A stretch of 64,000 nucleotides of DNA from Halalkalibacter okhensis (GCF_000787375.1 NZ_JRJU01000017.1:42319-106318), one strand, 5' to 3'. Positions 34,590-44,215 are shown, numbered from the stretch's first letter. The notes: generated by a model from the sequence alone, not told the origin. Numbers and translations are program-made.

Positions 34590-34627
34590 AAAGAGGATCG
34601 AAGCTCAGTCAAGCCTCGATCCTCTTT
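34590..34627. terminator. Bidirectional terminator between pcp and yjbQ
   Basis: AAAGAGGATCGA / TCGATCCTCTTT perfect stem between convergent genes, with A-run on one side and T-run on the other. Confidence 0.85.
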
Positions 34628-34634
34628 CATTACG

Positions 34635-35039
34635 CTAACCTTCCAACACCTTTAAAAATACTTTGCGGTGTCGCGGTCCATCAAATTCGCAGAAATACAC
34701 CCCTTGCCACGTACCAAGCACGAGTCGACCTCGAGAGATCACGATTGTTTGTGAATGGCCAACTGTGCTCGTTTTCATATGGGCAGCGGTGTTGCCTTCC
34801 ATGTGAAGGTCCTTATCATGATGCCATGGGTAAATTTCATCAAATCGTCTAAGCATGTCCGTCTTTACATCGGGATCGGCATTCTCATTGACGGTAATAC
34901 CCGCTGTCGTGTGGAGGGAAGACACGATAACAATCCCATTATCCACCCCGACAGAACGCACCCATTCAGTAATGTCTCTAGTCATATCAATCATCTGATC
35001 ACGAGAGTTTGTTTTTAGTTGTAATGTCGTTTCAGCCAT
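34635..35039 (-). CDS. yjbQ: YjbQ family protein (UPF0047, secondary thiamine-phosphate synthase family)
   Basis: 134 residues, the full family length. Signatures [27 protein letters not shown] and [19 protein letters not shown], with the conserved His and Glu residues that form the putative active site, and [20 protein letters not shown] at the C-terminus. AAGGAGGAG precedes the ATG. E. coli YjbQ has weak thiamine-phosphate synthase activity; the physiological role is not settled. Not linked to thiamine genes here. Confidence 0.9.
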   Translation of the reverse strand: MAETTLQLKTNSRDQMIDMTRDITEWVRSVGVDNGIVIVSSLHTTAGITVNENADPDVKTDMLRRFDEIYPWHHDKDLHMEGNTAAHMKTSTVGHSQTIVISRGRLVLGTWQGVYFCEFDGPRHRKVFLKVLEG

Positions 35040-35093
35040 AAATAAACTCCTCCTTCCTCTACATAAGTACTATCCCTCATAAGGAGAGGGGTC

Positions 35094-35732
35094 TTACTTC
35101 GCTAAAGTCTCCAAATACGTTTCTTCGCCTTGAGTGATCTTCGCTTGACCGTTTGTCATGTTTGTCATCCATTCTTCAAACGCTTCAAGATCATCAACCT
35201 CAACATATGTCTGGACATCGACTTGCTCTAAGTATTCCGTGCCTTTCATTTGGTAAGACGATTCTCTTAATGCGTGCTCGACTTTACCAAGCCAATGGTA
35301 GTCGACCTCTGTATGAACAACCTTGACCAATGAACGCTTAACGACACCAACGGCATTGAGCCCTTCACTAACTGCTCCGCCGTATGCTCGAATTAATCCA
35401 CCTGCACCAAGCTTCACTCCGCCAAAGTAACGTGTAACCACGACGACTGTATCTTTCAACCCGCGTTTTTTTAACACTTCAAGCATTGGTACCCCAGCAG
35501 TCCCACTTGGTTCACCGTCATCATTGGCTTTTTGAATTTCATCACGCTCACCGATTAAGTAGGCCGAGCAATTATGAGTCGCATTCCAGTGTTCTTTTTT
35601 GATTCGTTCAATAAACGTTTGGGCTTCTTCCTCTGTTTGTGCCCGGTCAAAAAAAGCTATAAATCGTGACTTTTGAATGACAATCTCATGCTGTCCCGGG
35701 CCTTTTACCGTTTGATAGGTTGCTAGAGCCAT
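35094..35732 (-). CDS. yvyE: YvyE/YigZ (IMPACT) family protein
   Basis: 212 residues. N-terminal UPF0029 domain with IVIQKSRFIAFF, EHWNATHNCSAYLIG, NDDGEPSGTAGVPMLEVL and VVVTRYFGGVKLGAGGLIRAYGGAV, then the C-terminal DUF1949 domain. Lies divergently upstream of degS as expected from the Bacillus gene order. Molecular function is not established; relatives influence translation control via GCN1/IMPACT-like interactions. Confidence 0.92.
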   Translation of the reverse strand: MALATYQTVKGPGQHEIVIQKSRFIAFFDRAQTEEEAQTFIERIKKEHWNATHNCSAYLIGERDEIQKANDDGEPSGTAGVPMLEVLKKRGLKDTVVVVTRYFGGVKLGAGGLIRAYGGAVSEGLNAVGVVKRSLVKVVHTEVDYHWLGKVEHALRESSYQMKGTEYLEQVDVQTYVEVDDLEAFEEWMTNMTNGQAKITQGEETYLETLAK

Positions 35733-35980
35733 AACTTAATCCTCCTTCTTTTTTCATAGTTTTACAAAACTGAGCAATCAATATGTAATAAAGCTATGTT
35801 ACGATAGGTTCGTTGCAGGACGTCTCCCATCCTCAAATACCTAATCCTTCCTAACTAAAAATGGCGATTAAAAAAAGATTTATGCGTTATTTTGTTGAAG
35901 ATGTTGTAAAATAAGAATATCGAATTCTTTTTTATATAGCAACTGGATCGCTTTATCTTCAACTAAGGGTTGGTGTTGGA

Positions 35981-37113
35981 ATGACAGACACAAAAATACT
36001 GGACAAGATTATAGATCAAACGTTAGATACAGTAGGCCAAAGTCGTGAACAGATTTATGAAATTGAGGAACAGTCAAGAAACGAACAACATACACTTGAA
36101 AAAGAGTTGGAAGAAGTTCGAATGAAAGTGGCAGAAGTCATTGCAAAAACAGACGAGACACAAATGTATGCCCGTCTAGCACGTAGCCGATTAGTTGAAG
36201 TTAGTAAAGCCTTTGATAAATTTACGAACGATGAAGTTCGCATTGCTTATGAAAAAGCAAACAACTTTCAAGTACAACTAGCAGTATTAAAGCAAGAAGA
36301 GATTCAATTACGGGACAAGCGTGACCAAATTGAACGAAGGCTGATTAATTTGAAAGATACGGTTAAGCGAGCAGAACAACTATCTGGGCAAATGTCTGTC
36401 GTTTATAAATTCCTCTCTAGTGATATTAAGCAAGTCACTGATGTCATTGAAGACGCACGGGAAAAACAAGCGTTTGGCCTGAAAATCATTGAGGCACAAG
36501 AGGATGAGCGGAAGAAACTATCACGAGAAATTCATGATGGGCCTGCCCAAATGATGGCAAATGTGATGCTTCGTTCTGAGCTAATTGAACGAATTTATCA
36601 AGATAAAGGAATAGAAGAAGCACTAAATGAGATTCGAGACATGCGAAAAATGGTAAAATCCTCACTTGCGGAAGTGAGAAGAATTATATACGATTTGAGA
36701 CCGATGGCGCTTGATGACCTTGGATTGATTCCTACGTTAAAAAAATATTTGAGAACATTTGAAGAGCATAATCAAGTAACTGTAGTGTTTCAACATTTTG
36801 GGAAAGATGTGCGACTGCCTCAACAACTAGAAATTGCCTTATTCCGTCTCGTACAAGAATCGGTACAAAATGCCTATAAGCATGCCGAACCTACCGAGAT
36901 TCAAGTGAAAATTGAAATCAAGCCAAACAAGGTTATAATGATAATTAAAGATGATGGCAAAGGCTTTGATCCTAGCCAAAAAAGGAAGGATCATTTGGGT
37001 TGATCGGAATGAAAGAAAGAGTGAACATGCTAAAAGGTGAGATGAAGATTCAATCTGAATTGAAGGTTGGAACGATTGTCATTATTGGCATTCCATTAAA
37101 CTCTGCATCGTAA
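35981..37113 (+). pseudogene. degS: Sensor histidine kinase DegS, frameshifted near the 3' end
   Basis: Cytoplasmic two-component kinase of the DegS type. The intact part encodes a coiled-coil sensor region (about 1-160), phospho-acceptor H185 in DERKKLSREIHDGPAQMM, HisKA_3 dimerisation helices, and the HATPase N- and G1-boxes (VQESVQNAYKHA, IIKDDGKGFDP). The frame then stops at TGA 37001-37003 after KDHLG. In the next frame the missing tail continues immediately (GLIGMKERVNMLKGEM...VGTIVIIGIPL) to TAA 37111-37113, so one base appears lost around 36993-37000 in TCATTTGGGTT. The truncated 340-residue form lacks the G2 box and the final beta-hairpin. This may be a real mutation or an assembly error in a T/G run. 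degU follows normally. Confidence 0.85.
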
Positions 37114-37164
37114 CACTCGATAAAATATGTAACTAGTAAAAACCATGTCAGCGGAGAGGTGAAA

Positions 37165-37872
37165 ATGATGAGTGAAATCAAAGAGAAAATTAAGATCGTC
37201 ATCATTGATGACCATCAATTATTTCGTGAGGGAGTCAAGCGGATTTTAGCGATGGAACCTGAATTTGAAATCGTGGCAGATGGACAAGACGGATCACAAG
37301 CGATTGAACTTGTGAAAATCCATCGTCCTGATGTTATTCTTATGGATATTAATATGCCACAAGTGAACGGAGTAGAAGCAACAAAAGAACTCATCCAAAC
37401 GTTCCCAAATGCAAAAGTACTTATTTTATCCATTCACGATGATGAGTCGTATGTGACTCATGTATTGAAAACAGGGGCATCTGGCTACTTATTGAAAGAA
37501 ATGGATGCATCCGCTTTAATCGAAGCGGTAAAAGTAGTCGCTTCAGGTGGAGCGTACATCCATCCAAAGGTCACACACAACCTGATCAATGAATACCGCA
37601 GATTGGCAACGGAGGACGATCTTCACGAAGAATCGATTGGATTCCGAGAAGTCGAATATCGCAAACCACTACATATTCTCACTCGTCGTGAATGTGAAGT
37701 GCTGCAATTAATGACAGACGGACAAAGCAACCGTGCCATTGGGGAAACACTATACATTAGTGAAAAAACGGTCAAAAACCATGTCAGCAACATTTTGCAA
37801 AAAATGAGTGTCAACGACCGAACGCAAGCAGTCGTTGAAGCCATAAAAAAAGGTTATGTAGTTGTCAGATAA
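37165..37872 (+). CDS. degU: Response regulator DegU
   Basis: 235 residues from the ATG at 37165; GGAGAGG (37153-37159) makes the in-frame GTG at 37159 impossible as start, while ATG 37168 is an alternative. Receiver domain (about 5-125) with acidic pocket [18 protein letters not shown], phospho-acceptor Asp in [13 protein letters not shown], Ser/Thr [10 protein letters not shown] and Lys in YLLKEMDA; C-terminal LuxR/NarL HTH (about 165-230: [39 protein letters not shown]). Intact, including all phosphorylation residues. Controls exoenzymes, competence and motility in Bacillus. Followed by a strong terminator. Confidence 0.95.
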   Translation: MMSEIKEKIKIVIIDDHQLFREGVKRILAMEPEFEIVADGQDGSQAIELVKIHRPDVILMDINMPQVNGVEATKELIQTFPNAKVLILSIHDDESYVTHVLKTGASGYLLKEMDASALIEAVKVVASGGAYIHPKVTHNLINEYRRLATEDDLHEESIGFREVEYRKPLHILTRRECEVLQLMTDGQSNRAIGETLYISEKTVKNHVSNILQKMSVNDRTQAVVEAIKKGYVVVR

Positions 37873-37875
37873 CAA

Positions 37876-37910
37876 GGAGAGAGAGCGCATAAGTTGCTCT
37901 CTTTTTTGGT
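37876..37910 (+). terminator. Terminator of degSU
   Basis: GAGAGAGCGCATAAGTTGCTCTC hairpin followed by T6. Confidence 0.8.
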
Positions 37911-38019
37911 GATCAAAAAGCCCACATGTGCGGCTTTTGCTTGAAAGCTTGGACGATTCCATGTACAGTAAGAATAGATATTCCAGTCATTAGACTTTGA
38001 AAAAAGAGAGGACCTATGC

Positions 38020-38874
38020 ATGAATAAGAGTGTAGCTGTTGTAACGGATAGTACAGCCTATTTACCTAAAGACATTCGTGACGAGTTATCAATTGAGATG
38101 GTTCCTCTTAATGTTGTGTTTGCAGAAGAGTCGTATCAAGAAGAAATCGACTTAACGACGGAGCAATTTTATGAGGAAATGAAAACAGCGGCACAGCTGC
38201 CAACAACATCTCAGCCTGCAATTGGTGATTTCGTTACACTATTTGAGCGGCTTGCCAATGAAGGCTACAAACAAGTAATAACCATTCATTTATCAAGCAA
38301 AATTAGTGGTACGTTCCAATCAGCGGTAAGTGCTGGGGAAATGGTAGAAGGCATTGAAGTGCTTGGTTTTGATACAGAAGTAAGTTGCGCGCCGCAAGGT
38401 TATTATGTCTTGGAAGCAGCTAAAATGGCGAATGCCGGAGAAGATGGCCATGCGATTATCGAGAAGCTGATTGCGTTAAAGGAAACGTCGAAAGCTTATT
38501 TTATGGTTGATGATCTCAACCATTTGCATCGTGGTGGACGTCTTTCAGGAGCACAACTGCTTGTTGGAAACTTGCTTAAGATCAAGCCGATTTTGCATTT
38601 TGAAGAAGGCAGCATCGTACCGTTTGAAAAAGTGAGAACAGAGAAAAAAGCGTTATCCCGTATCGTTCATTTGCTAGAAGAAGACGTGAAGAACGGCGGG
38701 AAATATATCGCAACGGTCATTCATGCTGATAACCTTGAAGGAGCAAAGCAGCTTCAAGCGACGATTAATGAACGTTTCGATCAAGTTTCGGTTGATATAA
38801 GCTATTTTGGACCTGTAATTGGCACCCATTTAGGTGCAGGGAGCTTAGGTTTATCTTGGCAAAAACAAAACTAA
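38020..38874 (+). CDS. DegV-family fatty-acid binding protein (FakB type)
   Basis: 284 residues, EDD/DegV fold. VVTDSTAYLPKDI at the N-terminus, TTSQPAIGDF, IHLSSKISGTFQSA, FDTEVSCAPQGYYVLEAAKMA, DLNHLHRGGRLSGAQLLVGNLLKIKPIL and the terminal FGPVIGTHLGAGSLGLSW are family signatures; the conserved Thr-Ser and the His/Arg lining the fatty-acid carboxylate site are present. Carries fatty acids for the FakA kinase. Same position (degU downstream, comFA next) as the DegV-family gene of B. subtilis. Confidence 0.93.
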   Translation: MNKSVAVVTDSTAYLPKDIRDELSIEMVPLNVVFAEESYQEEIDLTTEQFYEEMKTAAQLPTTSQPAIGDFVTLFERLANEGYKQVITIHLSSKISGTFQSAVSAGEMVEGIEVLGFDTEVSCAPQGYYVLEAAKMANAGEDGHAIIEKLIALKETSKAYFMVDDLNHLHRGGRLSGAQLLVGNLLKIKPILHFEEGSIVPFEKVRTEKKALSRIVHLLEEDVKNGGKYIATVIHADNLEGAKQLQATINERFDQVSVDISYFGPVIGTHLGAGSLGLSWQKQN

Positions 38875-38882
38875 TCATCAAG

Positions 38883-38920
38883 GAGGATGCTGACATGTTT
38901 ATGCTGGCATGCTCTTTTTT
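38883..38920 (+). terminator. Putative terminator after the DegV-family gene
   Basis: Imperfect hairpin GAGGATGCTGACATG / ATGCTGGCATGCTC followed by T6. Confidence 0.5.
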
Positions 38921-38969
38921 ATAGGCTGCTTTCGCATTCTTTGTTGTTTTTGTTTCATATGTTCGTTCC

Positions 38970-39081
38970 ACTCCGCTCCAGTCACTCGCTTTCCGCGGGG
39001 AGGTGCCGAGCCTCCTCGGCTATGCCTGTGGGGTCTCGCCCCTACCTCTGCATCCCGCAGGAGTCGAGTGACTTCCGCTCC
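38970..39081. repeat. GC-rich palindromic intergenic element (second locus)
   Basis: CTCCAGTCACTCG..TTCCGCGGGGAGG..GCCGAGCCTCCTCGGC..GGGGTCTCG..ATCCCGCAGGAGTCGAGTGACTTCCGCTCC: ends pair as CACTCG / CGAGTG, and there are nested palindromes. From memory this resembles a GC-rich repeat common in intergenic regions of alkaliphilic and related bacilli. No gene in the 291-bp gap. Confidence 0.7.
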
Positions 39082-39165
39082 TTTTCACTAGGAGGATAAA
39101 CAATTTAATTACAGCAATCTTTTCGAAAACATCCTTTTATAAAAATGAAATCGAGGTGCTCCCCT

Positions 39166-40524
39166 TTGAATCCATCTCCGCAACTCCATTCGCTCGCCTT
39201 ATTTCTCGCAGGAAAAAGGTTGCTCCGCTCTGAAATTCCGTTCGAAGAAGCCCTTATTAACAAAGCAATTGAACAAAATTTTGTTGAGAAGGTGAGTGGC
39301 TTACAAACAAATGGTCAGCGCCTTATGTGTCGGCGCTGTGGCAATCAAGAACGCTCATTGTTTGGCGTCCATTATTGTACTCGTTGCAAACAAGAGTGCT
39401 CTTATTGTCGCCACTGCTTACAGCTTGGTAAAATCAGCCGCTGTCAATATCTGTACATTTGGGTTGGACAACCAATCCGATACCCAAGGCTAAAGCGAGC
39501 CCTACAATGGCAAGGAGAGTTGTCTCCTGGACAAAGACAGGCATCCGAATCTGTCGTCCAAGCGATAGCCACCCAGTCGGAATTGCTCGTCTGGGCAGTA
39601 TGTGGGGCAGGAAAAACAGAAGTGCTCTTTCATGGATTAGAACGAGCTTTTGAAGAAGGAAAGCGCGTACTCCTTGCCACTCCACGTACAGATGTTGTAA
39701 AGGAATTGGTCCCCCGTTTCAAAAAGAGCTTTCCAGAAGTCGAAATCACGGCCTTGTACGGTGGCAGCAAAGACCGCCATACTCATGCACAGCTGGTCCT
39801 CGCCACAACCCACCAAGCCATGCGCTTTTACCAAGCCTTTGATGTGGTGGTTATTGATGAAGTTGATGCGTTCCCTTTTTCATATGACAAAAGCCTTCAA
39901 TATGCGGTTGACCAAGCGAAAAGACCAACCTCGACGATGATTCTCTTAAGTGCAACCCCGTCAAACACCTTACTAACAAAACCTCAGCTTACCGTTGTTA
40001 AAATCCCAAAACGATATCACGGCTTTCCACTTCCAGTTCCACGCTTTCAATGGATTGGAAACTGGTCAAAGCACGTCAAAAAGAATCAACTTCCGTCCAA
40101 GCTTGATCACTGGATTCGAACGTATCTCGCTCAGAAAAAACCACTCCTGCTGTTTGTTCCTTCCGTGTCTACTCTCTCCCTCATGTCACGAATCCTATTA
40201 GAAAACAACGTTATGCATGCAGCTGTCCATGCGGCCGATCCAAATCGACATGAGGCAGTTCAAGCGTTTCGAAGTGGGAAAGTTCAACTGATGGTAACGA
40301 CGACGATTTTAGAACGTGGTGTAACGTTTGCAGACGTACAAGTAGCGGTACTAGGGGCTGAAAATACGGTATTCACAGAAGCAGCGCTTGTTCAAATTGC
40401 GGGCCGTGTGGGACGGAAGGAGGAGGCGCCAACAGGTGATATTGTCTTTTTTCATTATGGAATAACAAAAGCGATGCGGGCAGCTCGTACCCACATAAGG
40501 CAAATGAACCAAGAAGGAGGATGA
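39166..40524 (+). CDS. comFA: Competence DNA translocase/helicase ComFA
   Basis: 452 residues from the TTG at 39166, preferred because GAGGTG (39153-39158) is 7 nt upstream while the in-frame ATG at 39145 lies before the ribosome site. Zinc-finger cysteines CRRCGN...CTRCKQECSYCRHC (about 55-85), Walker A AVCGAGKTE, Walker B VVIDEVD, motif III LLSATPS, and helicase C motifs TTTILERGVTFADV and QIAGRVGRKE. Drives single-stranded DNA uptake across the membrane during transformation. comFB, between comFA and comFC in B. subtilis, is missing. Confidence 0.93.
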   Translation: MNPSPQLHSLALFLAGKRLLRSEIPFEEALINKAIEQNFVEKVSGLQTNGQRLMCRRCGNQERSLFGVHYCTRCKQECSYCRHCLQLGKISRCQYLYIWVGQPIRYPRLKRALQWQGELSPGQRQASESVVQAIATQSELLVWAVCGAGKTEVLFHGLERAFEEGKRVLLATPRTDVVKELVPRFKKSFPEVEITALYGGSKDRHTHAQLVLATTHQAMRFYQAFDVVVIDEVDAFPFSYDKSLQYAVDQAKRPTSTMILLSATPSNTLLTKPQLTVVKIPKRYHGFPLPVPRFQWIGNWSKHVKKNQLPSKLDHWIRTYLAQKKPLLLFVPSVSTLSLMSRILLENNVMHAAVHAADPNRHEAVQAFRSGKVQLMVTTTILERGVTFADVQVAVLGAENTVFTEAALVQIAGRVGRKEEAPTGDIVFFHYGITKAMRAARTHIRQMNQEGG

Positions 40525-40526
40525 AT

Positions 40527-41225
40527 ATGAACAGATGCTTAGCTTGTCATGATATGTACTACGATCAACCAGGGTGGAGAAGGGTGCTCATGCTTGAGCC
40601 ACCTTCACGCCTTTGCCAGAGTTGCGAAGCAAAGTTAATTCCAATTGGTGGACAACGTTGCATAACATGCTCACGCTCGTTGGATCAGTTGTCTTTCTCC
40701 TACAAAAAAGGCAAACAATGTTTAGACTGCTGGAGGTGGGATCAACAGGCCCAGCCTTTTGATAGAAACGTATCGCTCTATGAATACAATGCCTTTTTAA
40801 AAGAGTGGATCGCCACATTTAAGTTCCGAGGTGATGCAGTGATCGCTTCTTATTTTTCAAAGAAGCTAACTGCTGTATATGAGCGCCATTTTTCTGGCTA
40901 CAGGCCAGTGGCGATTCCTCTTAGTCAAGCGCGTCTGTACGCAAGAGGATTCAATCAGTCGAAATTGCTAATGGACGGCTGGGCTAAAGATGTTGAAGTG
41001 CTTGAACGAATGGAAGGAGAAAAACAAAGCAAAAAAAACCGCAAACAGAGAATCAGCCAGGTGGACCGAAATCCTTTTTCAATCAAACATGAGGCACATG
41101 TGAGCGGACAGGCCATCGTGCTCATTGATGATATCTACACAACGGGAACAACGGTACGACAAGCAGCCAAGGTATTAATGAAACACGGAGCAAAAAAGGT
41201 GGCGTCCTTAACAATTGCAAGGTAG
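40527..41225 (+). CDS. comFC: ComFC-type phosphoribosyltransferase-like competence protein
   Basis: 232 residues from the ATG at 40527; AAGGAGG (40514-40520) abuts the earlier in-frame ATG at 40521, making 40527 the better start. N-terminal four-cysteine motif (CLACHDMY, CQSCEAK, CITCSR, CLDCWRW), central FKFRGDAVIASYF and C-terminal PRPP-binding loop VLIDDIYTTGTTVRQAAKVL. Couples with ComFA in DNA uptake; the start overlaps the comFA stop region, so the pair is one transcription unit. Confidence 0.92.
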   Translation: MNRCLACHDMYYDQPGWRRVLMLEPPSRLCQSCEAKLIPIGGQRCITCSRSLDQLSFSYKKGKQCLDCWRWDQQAQPFDRNVSLYEYNAFLKEWIATFKFRGDAVIASYFSKKLTAVYERHFSGYRPVAIPLSQARLYARGFNQSKLLMDGWAKDVEVLERMEGEKQSKKNRKQRISQVDRNPFSIKHEAHVSGQAIVLIDDIYTTGTTVRQAAKVLMKHGAKKVASLTIAR

Positions 41226-41280
41226 GTCTGGCAATCTTGAAGACATTCGCTATAATGGAACCATGAGGAGGGGGAAAGCT

Positions 41281-41721
41281 ATGAAAGATGTAGCGAATTG
41301 TCCGAAGTGTGGGCAGATTTTTGTGAAAGCACTTCGACCGATTTGTCAGCACTGCTATAAAGAGCAAGAAGCCAATTATGAAACCGTTTCGAAGTTTATG
41401 AGACGAAAACAAAACCGAATGGCATCTATTCGCGAAGTTCACGAAAAAACAGACGTGCCACTTGAGCAGATCCATCAATTTGTTCGTGAAGGTCGTTTGC
41501 TTGTTACTCATTTTCCTAATTTAGGATATCCATGTGAATCGTGTGGAGCCATCATTCAAGATGGCCGACTTTGTTCATCGTGCACAGACAATATTAAAGG
41601 TGGACTTGAAAAATTGCAGAAGGAAAAAGAATTTGAGCAAAAGAAGGAAGAGCAAGATAGGAACAAACGGACTGAAAATGTGACGTACCATTCATTAAAT
41701 GATCGTTTTCATAAAAAATAG
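41281..41721 (+). CDS. yvyF: YvyF/TIGR03826 flagellar operon protein
   Basis: 146 residues from the ATG at 41281, preceded by AGGAGGGGG. Two zinc-ribbon-like Cys pairs near the N-terminus (CPKCGQIF..CQHCYKEQ), a MerR-like helical segment (HEKTDVPLEQIHQFVREGRLL) and a second pair CESCG..CSSC, then a charged tail. First gene of the late flagellar cluster; function not established, possibly regulatory. Confidence 0.88.
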   Translation: MKDVANCPKCGQIFVKALRPICQHCYKEQEANYETVSKFMRRKQNRMASIREVHEKTDVPLEQIHQFVREGRLLVTHFPNLGYPCESCGAIIQDGRLCSSCTDNIKGGLEKLQKEKEFEQKKEEQDRNKRTENVTYHSLNDRFHKK

Positions 41722-41749
41722 TTAACAATAGTGGAAAACGTGCCGATAT
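41722..41749 (+). promoter_or_regulatory. Sigma-D promoter upstream of flgM
   Basis: TTAA (41722-41725, consensus TAAA), a 16-nt spacer and GCCGATAT (41742-41749), the exact sigma-D -10 consensus, 89 bp upstream of the flgM start. Confidence 0.75.
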
Positions 41750-41837
41750 AAATGCAAAGAGAGTACTAAACAAGGTATATCATTACTTAGTACCATAAAT
41801 CGGTGCGTTTTTATTTACATTCAGTGAGGTGAGAAAC

Positions 41838-42098
41838 ATGAAAATCAATCCATACAACTCTATTCAGCAAAATCCATATCGAAAACAAATTGATAAGAGT
41901 GAGAAAGCACAAGGGGCATCAGCTCAACGAGATAAGCTGGAAATTTCCCCTGAAGCGTTGGAGATGCAAAAAGGAACAAAGATGGAGCAGGAACGAGCAG
42001 AGAAAGTAAAAGCATTAAAAGAACAAGTAGATGCCGGGGAGTACAAGGTTGATGCAAAGGCTGTTGCCAACAAATTTTATGAGTATTGGAACAACTAA
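41838..42098 (+). CDS. flgM: Anti-sigma-D factor FlgM
   Basis: 86 residues from the ATG at 41838 (GAGGTGA 5 nt upstream). Flexible N-terminal half (MKINPYNSIQQNPY) and helical C-terminal sigma-binding half (KLEISPEALEMQ, VKALKEQVDAGEYKVDAKAVANKFYEYW). Holds sigma-D inactive until the hook is complete. Its own promoter looks sigma-D dependent, giving feedback. Confidence 0.93.
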   Translation: MKINPYNSIQQNPYRKQIDKSEKAQGASAQRDKLEISPEALEMQKGTKMEQERAEKVKALKEQVDAGEYKVDAKAVANKFYEYWNN

Positions 42099-42116
42099 GA
42101 ACAAGGAGGGAACGGT

Positions 42117-42611
42117 GTGTCACTAACGGCGATTACTCAATTAATTGAACGTTTAATTGAAATACATGAAGGGTTGCTGGATCTTGCTACTAAGAAGGTC
42201 GAACCCATAAAAAGAAGCGATATGCCAACCCTTGAGAAACTTGTTCGGGAAGAATCCAAGCTTGCTCATAAGCTGCAGACGACTGAGATGCTTCGTGCAA
42301 AGGTCGTGCGGACATTTTTGGAAGAAAAGGGAGAGGTAAAAGAAGACGCGACGCTAACAGACGTGAAGAAGTATGGAACAGAAGCGCAGCAGCAACGTCT
42401 AGATGACCTTCAAACAAAGCTCGTTGGCTATGTTGTGTCATTGAAGGAACAAAATGAATTGAATCAGTCACTCATTGAAGAATCGTTGCGGTTTGTCAAT
42501 CTTTCCCTTGATTTAATGATTCCGCACAAAGAAGATGTCAGCTATAACCCGCGAGATAGAGAAGATCGCCCAATGGAAGGGAACCATTCCCTGTTTGATT
42601 CAAAGGCGTAA
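42117..42611 (+). CDS. flgN: FlgN-family flagellar chaperone (YvyG)
   Basis: 164 residues, GTG start with AAGGAGGG 6 nt upstream. All-helical FlgN fold (ITQLIERLIEIHEGLLDLATKKVEPIKRSDMPTLEKLVREESKL). Export chaperone for FlgK and FlgL, whose genes follow directly. Confidence 0.9.
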   Translation: MSLTAITQLIERLIEIHEGLLDLATKKVEPIKRSDMPTLEKLVREESKLAHKLQTTEMLRAKVVRTFLEEKGEVKEDATLTDVKKYGTEAQQQRLDDLQTKLVGYVVSLKEQNELNQSLIEESLRFVNLSLDLMIPHKEDVSYNPRDREDRPMEGNHSLFDSKA

Positions 42612-42637
42612 CAGATTAGAAACCGGAGGAGCAACAC

Positions 42638-44215
42638 ATGCAATCAACATTTCATGGATTAGAAACGGCAAGACGCGCCATGATGACTCAGCAAAGCGCG
42701 TTACATACAACTGGACATAATATTGCAAATGCCAATACACCTGGATATACAAGACAGCGAGTGAATTTCACTCAAACAGAGCCATATCCGTCAATTGGTA
42801 TGAATGCCCCGCGTGTTCCTGGCCACCTTGGTACAGGAGTTCAAGCGGGTTCAATCCAGCGAGTACGGGAGGCATTCCTTGATGTCCAATTCCGCAATGA
42901 AAACAACAAAGTCGGCTATTGGGATGCACGTTACAATGCGTTAGAGAAAATGGAAGATGTATTAAACGAACCATCGGAGCAAGGATTAAGCAGGCAAATT
43001 GATATGTTTTGGACAGCGCTTCAAGATTTATCGGTTGATCCAGAAGACTCTGGGGCTCGTTCCGTAGTACGTCAACGTGCGACAGCCGTAGCTGAAACCT
43101 TTAATTTTCTTCATAGTTCATTAACAACAATTCAATCTGATTATCAAAATGAAATCAGTGTGACCGAAGATGAAGTAAATGCCATTTTGCATCGTTTAGA
43201 AAGTGTGAACGCACAAATTCGTGAAACGGAGCCTCATGGCTATGTAACGAATGATCTGTACGATGAGCAAGACCACTTGCTTGATCAGCTTTCAAGTATC
43301 GTTAATATAAAAGTTGAACGTGAGAAAAGTGGGGGCCAGCCGAACCCAGCTGCAGAAGGAGCTGTAACGGTTTGGCTTGTCAATGATCAAGGTCAGCCTA
43401 TCAATGATATTAAACTAGTTGATGGTCAGGGGATTGAATCAAAAAAGAAAGTCGATATTTCCTTCGGAGAAGATGGCAATTATGTCAATGGCTTTCGTGT
43501 TTTAGACGAAGATTTTGAAGGAGATATCGAATCGGCTCCGAACCTTTTAGACATGATGCCACGTGGTGAGATGAGAGCTTTAATTGAGGCATTTGGCCAT
43601 GGTCCAGATGCTGAGAATATTCAAGGGTTATACCCAGATATGTTAGCTAATTTAGATGAAATGGCCTTTGTTTTTGCTACACATTTAAATGAAATTCATA
43701 GCGATGGCTATACTCTTGCAACCGATAATCAAGAGGCTCAACAAGGGATACTATTATTTGATCTAGAAAGTGTACCAGAGACGGGGGTTGGAGCGGCAAG
43801 TCAGATTAAACTTTCTGCTGCTATCCAAACAAGTTTAAATAACATTGCAGCAGCAACGGGGGGACCGGATGGAGTTTTTTCTGGAGATGGTTCAAATGCC
43901 AAGCGCTTAGCGGATGCGAAGGATGATCCATTGACATTTAATGACGACTTGGCCACAGTTAGCAGCTTTTATCAAGGAGTTATTGGGCAAATGGCTGTTG
44001 ATACGTCCGAAGCGATGCGAATGGTACGAAGCAATGAGTCGTTACGTGATAGTGTTGATTACAGAAGACAGTCTGTTAGTAACGTGTCACTCGATGAAGA
44101 AATGACGATGATGATTCAATATCAGCATGCGTATAATGCAGCAGCAAGAAATATTACGATGGTCGATGAAATGCTAGACCGAATTATTAACGGGATGGGT
44201 GTAGTCGGCAGGTAA
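42638..44215 (+). CDS. flgK: Flagellar hook-associated protein 1 FlgK
   Basis: 525 residues. N-terminal rod/hook signature TTGHNIANANTPGYTRQRVNF, D0/D1 helices and the C-terminal SVSNVSLDEEMTMMIQYQHAYNAAARNITMVDEML block. Forms the hook-filament junction with FlgL. GGAGG ribosome site 10 nt upstream; 26 bp after flgN. Confidence 0.95.
   Translation: MQSTFHGLETARRAMMTQQSALHTTGHNIANANTPGYTRQRVNFTQTEPYPSIGMNAPRVPGHLGTGVQAGSIQRVREAFLDVQFRNENNKVGYWDARYNALEKMEDVLNEPSEQGLSRQIDMFWTALQDLSVDPEDSGARSVVRQRATAVAETFNFLHSSLTTIQSDYQNEISVTEDEVNAILHRLESVNAQIRETEPHGYVTNDLYDEQDHLLDQLSSIVNIKVEREKSGGQPNPAAEGAVTVWLVNDQGQPINDIKLVDGQGIESKKKVDISFGEDGNYVNGFRVLDEDFEGDIESAPNLLDMMPRGEMRALIEAFGHGPDAENIQGLYPDMLANLDEMAFVFATHLNEIHSDGYTLATDNQEAQQGILLFDLESVPETGVGAASQIKLSAAIQTSLNNIAAATGGPDGVFSGDGSNAKRLADAKDDPLTFNDDLATVSSFYQGVIGQMAVDTSEAMRMVRSNESLRDSVDYRRQSVSNVSLDEEMTMMIQYQHAYNAAARNITMVDEMLDRIINGMGVVGR

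Noticed and set aside
39145..39165. Upstream ATG for comFA
   Set aside because: It precedes the ribosome site; TTG 39166 is correctly spaced.
40500..40540. A missing comFB between comFA and comFC
   Set aside because: I looked for a frame there, but comFA and comFC touch. Absence of comFB is common outside B. subtilis and not notable.
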